Shown piece after piece: positions 39,645-47,302 of a stretch of 64,000 nt of DNA (its first letter is position 1; each line of letters begins with the position of its first letter). The position numbers and the translations under genes were made by a program. This stretch comes from Streptomyces amritsarensis (GTDB lineage: Bacteria > Actinomycetota > Actinomycetes > Streptomycetales > Streptomycetaceae): contig NZ_MQUR01000028.1 of assembly GCF_001953875.1 (NCBI RefSeq), positions 1 through 64,000 on the forward strand. The letters are read 5' to 3'. The notes beneath the pieces were generated by a model. The model worked only from the letters and a program-made list of their open reading frames with translations. It did no database searches and had not been told where the DNA came from.

Positions 39645-42122
39645 TCAGACGGGCTGGCCGACGGTGTCGAAGACCCTGCAGTCGAAGAAGTCCTCGCCCT
39701 CGGACAGCAGGTACGCCTGGGCCTCACCCACGTGGAAGTACATCCCGTGCAGCTCCAGGGTGCCGTCCGCCAGCCGCCGGGCCACCGATTCGTGGGCCTT
39801 CAGGTGCTCCAGCTGCTGGACCACGTTGGTCAGGCACAGCTGCTCCACCGCGTCCGCCGGGAGCCGCCCCGCGATCCGGGCCCAGGCGTGGTGGCGGCTG
39901 GCCATCCGCTCCAGGCTGGGCAGTCCGTGCCGCAGCCACCGGCGCAGCGGGGACATCGCGACCCCGGGCGCGGAGCTGAGCAGGGCCTGCATCGCCCCGC
40001 AGCCCGAGTGCCCGCAGACCGTGATGCTCTCCACCTGGAGCACGTCCACCGCGTACTCGATGGCCGCCGCGACGGAGTCGTCCGTGGACTCCGCGCCGGG
40101 CAGCGGCACCAGATTGCCGACGTTGCGGACGGTGAACAGGTCTCCCGGGCCGCTCGCCGTGATCATGCTGGTCACCAGGCGGGAGTCGGCGCAGGTGATG
40201 AAGAGCTGTGAGGGCCGCTGCCCCTCGCGGGCCAGCCGGGCCAGCTCGTCGCGCACATGGGGTGCGGTGTCGCGCTGGAAGGCGCTGATCCCGCTGGCCA
40301 GTTGGCCCGCCCCGCGCCGCCGGGGCGCCGTCGTGCGGCCCTGCGCCCCGTCGTCCTCCACGTTCCCGTCCGCGTTCGCGGCCACCGCTGCCGCGGCCGT
40401 TGCGGCCGTGGCCGTGGCCGTACGGGTGGAAGGGGCGCGGTGGTCGCAGTGGTTCTGCCAAGGGGTCCAGGGGCGGCAGCACTGGTGCGTCCCGCGCTGG
40501 CCGCGCCGGGACCGCTCGCCCTGGTGGCCTCCCTCGGCGTGGCGTGCGTCGTGGCCGCGGCCTGCCCCGTGGGTCCCGTCGGAGGAGTCCGCCGTGCCGG
40601 CCGCGTCCGGGTCGGCCCCGGTGATCCGGGCCGCCTGCCCCGAGCGGCCGGTGACCTCCAGGGATCCTCCGTGCGCCAGATGGGACTGCTGCCAGTCCTG
40701 GATCGTCTCGTAGGCCGCGTGGTCCATGAAGGAGCCGTCGAGCTCGACCACGGTGTGGGCGTCGTGCGGGATCTGGTTGAGCACCCGGCTCAGCCGCGGC
40801 ACCGCGAGGAAGGTCAACTGCCCGCGCGCCCGCACGCGGTGGACTCCGCTGTCCAGCCGCTCCAGGGTGATCCGGGTGCGCGCGAGCCGGTGCAGGGCCA
40901 GGGCGACGGCCACAGCGATGCCCACGGCAACGCCCTCCAGCACTCCACCGAGCACGACGGCCACGATGGTCGTCCCGTAGACGAGGGCCTCCCGGTGCCG
41001 GGTGACACTGCGCAGGTGCGTGATGCTGACCATCTGCACGCCCACCGCCATCACCAGGGCGGCCAGCGTGGCCAGGGGGATCAGGTCGAGGAGCGGGACC
41101 AGCAGGAAGGCCGCGAGCAGCACCCAGAAGCCGTGCATCATGGACGACTTCCGGCTGGCCGCGCCGGACTTGACGTTCGCCACGCTGCGGACGGCCACAC
41201 CCGTGATGGGCAGTCCGCCCAGGGCCCCGGAGACGATGTTCGCCGCACCCTGCCCGCGCAGTTCCCGGTCGAGGTCGGCGCGCGGCGGGCGGTTGTCCGT
41301 ACCCCGCTCGGAGGCGATCAGCTTGTCGGTCGCGACGGCGGAGAGCAGGGACTCCACGCTTCCGACCAGGGTGATGGTCAGCACGGCGGCGATGAGCCCG
41401 AGGACCGGCCCTTCGGGCATCTCGGGAAGGGCGTGGCTGCGCCAGGACGGCAGGTCCACCCGCGGCAGGCTGAGCCCGGCCAGTGCGGCGAAGGCGGTGG
41501 CCGTGGCGACGGCGGCAAGGGGTGCCGGCACCTTGCGCAGGGCGCGGCCCGCCCGGCCGGGAAGCCGCGGCCAGCCGAGCAGGACGAGCAGCGTCAGGGC
41601 GCTGACTCCGAGCGCCACCGGGTGCAGGTCCGCCAACTGGCCGGGCAGGCCGAGGACATTCGCCACGGCCGAGCTCTGCGGGGTGCCGCCGAGCACGATG
41701 TGCAGCTGGGCGAGGGCGATGGTCACGCCGATGCCCGCGAGCATGCCGTGCACGATGGCCGGGCTGACCATGAGCGCGGACCGGGCGGTGCGCAGGGCGG
41801 CGAGGCCGAGCTGGCAGACGCCGGCGAGCACGGTGATGGCGCACGTGGTGCGCCATCCGTACCGCTGGATCAACTCGGCGGTGACCACGGTGAGTCCGGC
41901 GGCGGGTCCGCTGACCTGGAGGGGTGCGCCGCCCAGGCGCCCGGCGACGATCCCGCCCACCGCGGCCGCCACCAGGCCGGCCTGGAGCGGGGCTCCGGTG
42001 GCCAGCGCGATGCCGAGGGAGAGCGGGATGGCGATCAGGAAGACGGTGATGGAGGCGGAGAGGTCCGCGGGCAGGTCTTTGCGAACCCCTCGGGGTGTGC
42101 GTGTGGGGGAAGTGGCTGTCAT
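39645..42122 (-). CDS. SulP anion transporter fused to STAS and beta-carbonic anhydrase
   Basis: The protein has 825 aa from the ATG at 42122. Residues 15-430 form a SulP transporter (GLVAAAVGGIVAGRLGGAPLQVSGPAAG, then GSVESLLSA and PITGVAVRSVANV), residues about 440-535 a STAS domain (LTFLAVPRLSRVLNQ, ELDGSFMDHAAYETI), a His/Arg/Ala-rich low-complexity linker spans about 540-620, and a beta-carbonic anhydrase domain follows: CADSR (Zn Cys, Asp-Arg dyad) and CGHSGCGAM (Zn His, Cys). The pairing suggests bicarbonate uptake coupled to CO2 hydration. It is monocistronic with an AT-rich upstream region (42160-42250). Confidence 0.93.
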   Translation of the reverse strand: MTATSPTRTPRGVRKDLPADLSASITVFLIAIPLSLGIALATGAPLQAGLVAAAVGGIVAGRLGGAPLQVSGPAAGLTVVTAELIQRYGWRTTCAITVLAGVCQLGLAALRTARSALMVSPAIVHGMLAGIGVTIALAQLHIVLGGTPQSSAVANVLGLPGQLADLHPVALGVSALTLLVLLGWPRLPGRAGRALRKVPAPLAAVATATAFAALAGLSLPRVDLPSWRSHALPEMPEGPVLGLIAAVLTITLVGSVESLLSAVATDKLIASERGTDNRPPRADLDRELRGQGAANIVSGALGGLPITGVAVRSVANVKSGAASRKSSMMHGFWVLLAAFLLVPLLDLIPLATLAALVMAVGVQMVSITHLRSVTRHREALVYGTTIVAVVLGGVLEGVAVGIAVAVALALHRLARTRITLERLDSGVHRVRARGQLTFLAVPRLSRVLNQIPHDAHTVVELDGSFMDHAAYETIQDWQQSHLAHGGSLEVTGRSGQAARITGADPDAAGTADSSDGTHGAGRGHDARHAEGGHQGERSRRGQRGTHQCCRPWTPWQNHCDHRAPSTRTATATAATAAAAVAANADGNVEDDGAQGRTTAPRRRGAGQLASGISAFQRDTAPHVRDELARLAREGQRPSQLFITCADSRLVTSMITASGPGDLFTVRNVGNLVPLPGAESTDDSVAAAIEYAVDVLQVESITVCGHSGCGAMQALLSSAPGVAMSPLRRWLRHGLPSLERMASRHHAWARIAGRLPADAVEQLCLTNVVQQLEHLKAHESVARRLADGTLELHGMYFHVGEAQAYLLSEGEDFFDCRVFDTVGQPV

Positions 42123-42357
42123 GGGGTCCCGTCTCCTCGGGGATGAGGGGTGAACGGCGGGAGTCTCAACACTCAGTAAATGGATGGTAATGGAGAGTAA
42201 AGATGAGTGGTGGATAATTCGGGCAAATGGCCTACGAATTAGCACTCAAGGGTGATTAAGCATTTTGTCCGGCTTGTCATACCTTCCTCGCGAAGGGCGG
42301 CGTGGGACGTTGCGGCGCGGAAGACCTGCGTTGCAACAGCGAGGGAGAGGTGGGCGG
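42123..42357. promoter_or_regulatory. AT-rich divergent control region
   Basis: This 235-base region separates divergent genes. From 42164 to 42290 the composition is strikingly AT-rich for this genome, with tandem ATGG/AGTAAA-like repeats (TCAGTAAATGG, GGTAATGGAGAGTAAAGATG) that are candidate regulator sites. No gene is seen. Confidence 0.45.
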
Positions 42358-43659
42358 ATGATCGCCGCCACGAAGAAGATCGCCGGCGGCCTGGCCGCCA
42401 CGGCGCTGGTCCTGGGTGTCGCCGGGTGCACCGCCTCGGAACCCGCGAAGTCCCCGGCCGCCGGAGGCCCGAACGCGCGCAAGGGCGCAGCCGAGGCCCC
42501 CGGCAGTGTCCACCGCCCCATCGGTGACGGCTCGACCGCGTACACCGGGCCGCAGCCGAACGTGCACAAGCCCCGGAAGCTGAAGCCGGGGGAGAAGCCC
42601 CCGCAGTTCGTGGTGTTCTCGTGGGACGGGGCCGGCGAGGACAGCCAGAAGCTCTTCTCCCACTTCCGCGAGGTCGGCAAGAAGTACAACGCCCGGATGA
42701 CGTACTTCCTCAGCGGCGTGTACATGCTCCCCGAGGAGAAGCGTTTCCTCTACACGGCTCCGCAGCACTCGCCCGGCCGCTCCGACATCGGGTTCGGCGA
42801 CCTCCAGGGCATCAAGGACACCGCCACCCAGGTCCGCGCCGCCTGGCTGGAGGGCAACGAGATCGGCACCCACTTCAACGGGCACTTCTGCGGGCCCGAC
42901 GGCGGCGTCGGCACCTGGTCCGTGGAGGAGTGGAAGAGCGAGATCGACCAGGCCAAGTCCTTCGTCAAGAACTGGAAGACCAACGCGGGCCTGAAGCAGG
43001 AGGAGGCGCTCCCCTTCGACTACGACAAGGAGCTCATCGGCGCCCGCACCCCCTGTCTTGAAGGACAGAAGAACTTCATGCTGGCGGCGAAGGACATGGG
43101 CTTCCGCTACGACTCCAGCGGGATCAGCAAGCAGATCTGGCCCAAGAAGACGGACGGGCTCTGGGACATCCCGCTCCAGCTGGTGCCGATGCCTGGCCGC
43201 GCCTTCGACACGCTGAGCATGGACTACAACTACATGGTCAACCAGTCCGGGACGACCTCGCAGGGCGACCCCTCGCAGCACACCTACTGGGGCGACCAGA
43301 TGCGCGACGGCCTGCGGCAGGCCTTCGACCGCGTCTACCAGGGCAACCGCGCGCCGCTGATCATCGGCAACCACTTCGAGTCCTGGAACGGCGGCACCTA
43401 CATGCGCGCCGTCGAGGAGTCGATCAAGGGCATGTGCACCCAGAAGGAGGTCCGCTGCGTGCCGTTCCGGGAGCTGGTGGACTGGCTGGACGCCCAGGAC
43501 CCGAAGGTTCTGGAGTGGATGCGCACCCTCGACGTCGGCGAGGCGCCGAAGGAGGGCTGGACGAAGTTCCTGACCGCGGGGCCGCCGGCGCCGCCGGCCG
43601 CCCCGGTCGGCGTCAAGCCGGCTGCGGAGCCGGCCGAGGAGACTGGGGACGAGGGCTGA
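42358..43659 (+). CDS. Secreted lipoprotein, polysaccharide-deacetylase-like
   Basis: The protein has 433 aa from the ATG at 42358 (GGGAGAGG upstream). It has a lipoprotein signal with lipobox LGVAGC. The mature protein carries a NodB-like barrel start FVVFSWDGAGED, MTYFLSGVYML and EIGTHFNGHFCGP, where His/Asp metal ligands of deacetylases can be traced (the His-x3-His pair is HFNGH). Length and C-terminal PPAPPAAP tail differ from standard chitooligosaccharide deacetylases. It probably modifies cell-wall or extracellular glycans. Its last 47 bases overlap the convergent ATPase gene. Confidence 0.78.
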   Translation: MIAATKKIAGGLAATALVLGVAGCTASEPAKSPAAGGPNARKGAAEAPGSVHRPIGDGSTAYTGPQPNVHKPRKLKPGEKPPQFVVFSWDGAGEDSQKLFSHFREVGKKYNARMTYFLSGVYMLPEEKRFLYTAPQHSPGRSDIGFGDLQGIKDTATQVRAAWLEGNEIGTHFNGHFCGPDGGVGTWSVEEWKSEIDQAKSFVKNWKTNAGLKQEEALPFDYDKELIGARTPCLEGQKNFMLAAKDMGFRYDSSGISKQIWPKKTDGLWDIPLQLVPMPGRAFDTLSMDYNYMVNQSGTTSQGDPSQHTYWGDQMRDGLRQAFDRVYQGNRAPLIIGNHFESWNGGTYMRAVEESIKGMCTQKEVRCVPFRELVDWLDAQDPKVLEWMRTLDVGEAPKEGWTKFLTAGPPAPPAAPVGVKPAAEPAEETGDEG

Positions 43660-44671
43660 CGATCTCCTCGCCGCCCGCGCCGCCGTCGAACGTGCCGGGG
43701 GCGTCCAGACCCTCGCGCAGGACGAAGCCGGGGTCCACCTGCTCCGCCAGGTCGGCCCCGGTCTTGGCGTTGCCCCAGCTCTCCGCGTTCTTGAGGTGGA
43801 AGCTCACCATCTGCTCGGTGTACCGGTCCCAGTCGCGGTGCGCGTAGGAGTCGTCGGCGGCGTCCTGGAGCGCCTGGAGGGCGAACCGGTTGGTCGCCTC
43901 CAGCAGTTCGAAGGAGGCCGGGCGGCCCTTCTCCATCGCCCGTACCCAGTCGGAGTGCCCGACGGTGACCAGCAGGTCCTCGCCGACCTCGTCCTGGAGG
44001 AACTCGATGTCCTCCGGTCCCTGGACCTTGTTGCCGACGACCTTGAGCGCGACCCCGAAGTCCCGTGCGTACTCCTTGTACTGGCGGTAGACGGAGACGC
44101 CCTTGCGGGTCGGCTCGGCGACCAGGAAGGTCACGTCGAAGCGGGTGAACATGCCCGAGGCGAAGGAGTCGGAGCCCGCGGTCATGTCGACGACCACGTA
44201 CTCGTCCGGTCCGTCCACGAGGTGGTTGAGACAGAGCTCGACCGCGCCGACCTTGGAGTGGTAGCAGGCCACGCCCAGGTCGGCCTCGGTGAACGGCCCG
44301 GTGGCCATGAGCCGTACGGGCTCCCCGTCGAGCAGGACGGTGCGCGCGCAGGCCTCGTACACCGGGTTGTCCTCGGTGACGCGCAGCAGGCGCGAGCCGC
44401 GGCCGGGCGGAGTGGTCTTGATCATCGTCTCGGCGGAGGCGATGCGCGGGTTGGAGCCCCGCAGGTACTCCTTGATCAGGGGCAGGTGCGCGCCCAGGGC
44501 GGGCAGCGCGGCGGCCTCGTCCTCGGCGAGCCCGAGCGCGGCGCCCAGGTGCTGGTTGATGTCGGCGTCCACCGCGACGACGGGGGCTTCGTTGGCGGCG
44601 AGGTGGCGGATGAAGAGGGAGGACAGGGTCGTCTTGCCGCTGCCGCCCTTCCCTACGAAAGCGATCTTCAT
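43613..44671 (-). CDS. CooC/ParA-like ATPase
   Basis: The protein has 352 aa from the ATG at 44671. It opens with MKIAFVGKGGSGKTTLSSLF, the deviant Walker A of CooC/MinD-type ATPases, has VAVDADINQHLG and the switch VVVDMTAGSDSFASG. CooC-like proteins insert metals or mature metalloenzymes; no metalloenzyme partner lies next to it. The 3' end (PRPQSPRPAPQPA tail) overlaps the convergent deacetylase gene by 47 bases. The divergent gene is the Fic-like protein, 109 bases away. Confidence 0.82.
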   Translation of the reverse strand: MKIAFVGKGGSGKTTLSSLFIRHLAANEAPVVAVDADINQHLGAALGLAEDEAAALPALGAHLPLIKEYLRGSNPRIASAETMIKTTPPGRGSRLLRVTEDNPVYEACARTVLLDGEPVRLMATGPFTEADLGVACYHSKVGAVELCLNHLVDGPDEYVVVDMTAGSDSFASGMFTRFDVTFLVAEPTRKGVSVYRQYKEYARDFGVALKVVGNKVQGPEDIEFLQDEVGEDLLVTVGHSDWVRAMEKGRPASFELLEATNRFALQALQDAADDSYAHRDWDRYTEQMVSFHLKNAESWGNAKTGADLAEQVDPGFVLREGLDAPGTFDGGAGGEEIVSPRPQSPRPAPQPA

Positions 44672-44780
44672 GTTCACCAAGCGTAGTGGGTAAGTAGCAC
44701 TGAGTTGTCAAGGTGAGTGAAGAAGACCACTCCAAGGAGGGGTCGGTGCCATGCCCGGACAGTGCGTAGGCTCCCTACTT

Positions 44781-45602
44781 ATGAGTAGCGCTTCTGACCC
44801 GCTGGCCGGCCTCGCCGGACTCCCGGGTGTCGCCGATTCCGTGGATTCCGTACGCAAGGCCGTGGACCGGGTCTACGGGCACCGGGTCATGCGCCGCCGC
44901 AGCGGTGAGATCACCTCGGAGGCCGCCCTGCGCGGCGCCCGCGGCAGCGCCGCGCTGTCCGGCGCGGACTGGGCGCTGGAGGAGGTGCGGCGGCGCACCG
45001 ACTTCGGCGCGGAGCCGGAGGCGCTGACCGTCGGCGCCGCGCTGCGGCTCACGGCGGAGGCCGGCCAGCTGCTGAGCATCTGGCGCCAGTCGCCGCTGCG
45101 GGTCCTGGCGCGCCTGCACCTGGTGGCGGTCGGCTCGACGGCCGAGGGCGACGTGGTCGGCCGCCCGCGCCTGGCGGGCGAACCGGTGGTGGAGCCGCTG
45201 GTGGAAGCGCCCCTGCCGGGTGCCGATGAGGTCGCCGGCCGACTGGACGGCCTGTCCCGGATCGTCATCGCGGGGGGTTCGGCCCCCGCCCTGGTCACAG
45301 CGGCGGTGGTGCACGGCGAGCTGCTGGCCCTGCGGCCGTTCGGCTCGTACAACGGTCTGGTCGCGCGGGCGGCCGAGCGGATCGTCCTGATCAACAGCGG
45401 GCTGGACCCCAAGGCCATCTGCCCGGCGGAGGTCGGCCACGCCGAGCAGGGTGCCGGGGCCTACCTGGAGGCCTTTGAGGGCTACCTCTCCGGGACTCCC
45501 GAGGGCATGGCCGCCTGGATCGGACACTGCGGCCGTGCGATCGAGCTCGGGGTGCGGGAGTCGACGGCGGTCTGCGAGGCCCTGCAGCGCGGCGCGGCCT
45601 GA
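44781..45602 (+). CDS. Fic-like protein with degenerate active site
   Basis: The protein has 273 aa from the ATG at 44781; there is no ribosome binding site, and TAGGCT lies 11-16 bases upstream, so the mRNA may be leaderless. The helical core resembles Fic: GARGSAALSGADWALEEV recalls the inhibitory-helix region, and residues 185-196 (RPFGSYNGLVAR) align with the HPFxxGNGRxxR motif, but the catalytic His is Arg and the GNGR anion hole is YNGL. AMP transfer by the usual mechanism is therefore unlikely. It is often annotated as an oxidoreductase without basis. It may be a pseudoenzyme or use another chemistry. Confidence 0.65.
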   Translation: MSSASDPLAGLAGLPGVADSVDSVRKAVDRVYGHRVMRRRSGEITSEAALRGARGSAALSGADWALEEVRRRTDFGAEPEALTVGAALRLTAEAGQLLSIWRQSPLRVLARLHLVAVGSTAEGDVVGRPRLAGEPVVEPLVEAPLPGADEVAGRLDGLSRIVIAGGSAPALVTAAVVHGELLALRPFGSYNGLVARAAERIVLINSGLDPKAICPAEVGHAEQGAGAYLEAFEGYLSGTPEGMAAWIGHCGRAIELGVRESTAVCEALQRGAA

Positions 45603-45699
45603 GCCCTTCGCGGGCTTCGGCGTCCGGACATGGGTTGCGGCGACACCGTACTGCTCTGGTGTCGCCGCTGGCATTCACGCCCAGGTACCAAGCGTCCTC

Positions 45700-45960
45700 G
45701 AAATGTGCCCATCAGGTCGGGTACTTTGCCCGTCACCTGGTGCGGCTGGCCCGTAATCGACGGGTCGACGTCGCGTGGGTGCTCGGCGTTCATGCTTCGG
45801 TCCGTGGGCCTTACTGCGTTTTAAAGATGATCCTCTCGGATGTTCTTTGGTCTCGCGGGCCGTTGCTTTATTTGTACTCCGCTTCGCTGCTAAGCGAAAC
45901 CCCTGGCTCCAATTTTTACTTTCCGGGACGAGCGGGGCTGAACCGGACAGGCCGAATTGG
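45700..45960. ncRNA. Probable structured small RNA region (6S-like scr3559 position)
   Basis: The 372-base gap between the Fic-like and HAD genes has no credible gene but a sharply lower GC content (about 45800-45935), with ATTTTTACTTT, TTTTAAAGATGATC and small hairpins (TTCGCT-GCTA-AGCGAA at 45888-45903; ATCCTCTCGGAT near 45829). In S. coelicolor the small RNA scr3559, described as 6S-like, maps to the gene pair corresponding to these neighbours, as far as I remember. Strand and ends cannot be fixed from the sequence. Confidence 0.45.
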
Positions 45961-45974
45961 TGCAGGTGGGGCAA

Positions 45975-46850
45975 TCAGGCAGAGCGGACGGCCGACAGCG
46001 CGTGGGCCCGGCGCCGGCTCGCGTACCAGACCAGCCCGGCCGTGGCGGCTGCCGCGCCCACCGCGGCCGCGGCGATCAGTGCCGGGCGTGCGGGCATCGA
46101 CAGTCCGGGGAGTCGCTGCTTCAGCCGTACGGGCCGGTTGAAGACCAGCACCGGCCATTCGCGGGCCGTCGCCTCCCGGCGCAGCGCGCGGTCGGGGTTG
46201 ACGGCGTGCGGGTGTCCGACCGCCTCCAGCATCGGGATGTCGGTCGCCGAGTCGCTGTAGGCGTAGCACCGGGCGAGGTCGTAGCCCTCGGACTCGGCGA
46301 GCTCCCGTACGGCTTCCGCCTTGGTGGGCCCGTAGGCGTAGTAGTCGATCTCGCCCGTGAAGCAGCCGTCCTCGCCCACGACCATGCGGGTGGCGACGAC
46401 CCGGTCCGCGCCGAGCATCTCTCCGATGGGCTCGACCACCTCCGCGCCGGAGGTCGACACGATCACCACGTCTCGGCCCGCCGTGTGGTGGGCCTCGATC
46501 AGGGAGGCGGCCTCGTCGTAGATGATCGGGTCGATGAGGTCGTGCAGGGTCTCCGCGACGATCTCCCGCACCTGCTGCACGTTCCACCCCTTGCAGAGGG
46601 CGGACAGGTACTCCCGCATCCGCTCCATCTGATCGTGGTCGGCGCCGCCGGCCAGGAAGATGAACTGGATGTAGGCGGTGCGCAACACGGCTCGCCGGTT
46701 GATCAGGCCGCCTTGGTAGAAGGACTTGCTGAACGTCAAGGTGCTCGACTTCGCAATGACCGTCTTGTCCAGATCGAAGAAGGCGGCGGTGCGAGGCGAG
46801 GAGTGCGGCAAGGGCTGATTTTCCACGCCCCGAGCATATGCGCCCACCAT
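45975..46850 (-). CDS. HAD-IB family phosphatase
   Basis: The protein has 291 aa from the ATG at 46850; a GTG at 46826 (VENQPL) is an equally good start. Motif I is FFDLDKTVIAKSS, motif II VIVSTSGAE, and motif III with motif IV are in TKAEAV and YAYSDSATDIPML. A membrane segment and basic tail (RPALIAAAAVGAAAATAGLVWYA, then RRRAHAL) end the protein. HAD-IB enzymes dephosphorylate small molecules such as phosphoserine or lysophosphatidate. The homologue in S. coelicolor (SCO3558) is annotated as morphology-associated. The leftward gene is divergent from the 6C RNA and tad cluster. Confidence 0.85.
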   Translation of the reverse strand: MVGAYARGVENQPLPHSSPRTAAFFDLDKTVIAKSSTLTFSKSFYQGGLINRRAVLRTAYIQFIFLAGGADHDQMERMREYLSALCKGWNVQQVREIVAETLHDLIDPIIYDEAASLIEAHHTAGRDVVIVSTSGAEVVEPIGEMLGADRVVATRMVVGEDGCFTGEIDYYAYGPTKAEAVRELAESEGYDLARCYAYSDSATDIPMLEAVGHPHAVNPDRALRREATAREWPVLVFNRPVRLKQRLPGLSMPARPALIAAAAVGAAAATAGLVWYASRRRAHALSAVRSA

Positions 46851-46929
46851 TCGGCGTAAGGTGTGGCGCGTGGGTTTGCCTGAGAGGGCTCTCGGGTACA
46901 CCATGGAAGTCACGGATCGTTCGCGACCG

Positions 46930-47010
46930 TGCTAACCCGGTCTGGCTCCTCCCCCCCCGAGTCGGACCGTGGGGACGACCCCCGCTCTCCCCCCCGGCGG
47001 GGGTCGTCGC
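46930..47010 (+). ncRNA. 6C RNA motif
   Basis: Two adjacent hairpins each have a cytosine-only loop core: stem 46939-46949 with 46960-46970 (11 bp, two G-U) around C8, and stem about 46974-46985 with 46997-47008 around TCTC-C7. Paired stem-loops with six or more loop cytosines define the actinobacterial 6C RNA, which was described near genes for chromosome-partitioning ATPases and pilus assembly; here it precedes exactly such a cluster. No coding sequence is found in 46851-47302. Confidence 0.85.
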
Positions 47011-47174
47011 ATGTCCGGACGCGGTTCGCGTCCCCTGCCTCGGCCTCGATCGACCATCTCCTCGGCCCCCCTCTTGTGCGGGGCCCGCCTGTGGCAGGCC
47101 CTCACCCCCTCAAACTCGTGACGCTGCGTAGTGGTTCCCGTGCGCTCCGGAACTCACCTGTGTGAGTGACCGGG

Positions 47175-47201
47175 TTATTCACAATCGAGGGGTTGTCCAC
47201 A
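47175..47201 (+). promoter_or_regulatory. Pair of DnaA-box sequences upstream of the tad cluster
   Basis: TTATTCACA (47175-47183) fits the general DnaA box, and TTGTCCACA (47193-47201) is the form preferred in Streptomyces. They are in the same orientation, 18 bases start to start, 100 bases before the first tad gene. Two full matches so close together in GC-rich DNA are unlikely by chance. This is not the chromosomal origin, since no dnaA/dnaN genes are nearby. Confidence 0.5.
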
Positions 47202-47302
47202 GTTATTGGGCAAGATCCACTTCTTTTTCCCGATCGCTGCACGGTGATTCCAGCCGCGAAGTCCGCGGTGCTGGGATTTGCAGTGAGAAGGGGGCGGAGA
47301 TC

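Noticed and set aside
45635..46141. Forward open frame across the gap after the Fic-like gene
   Set aside because: It crosses the AT-rich island with irregular codon bias and runs into the antisense of the HAD gene.
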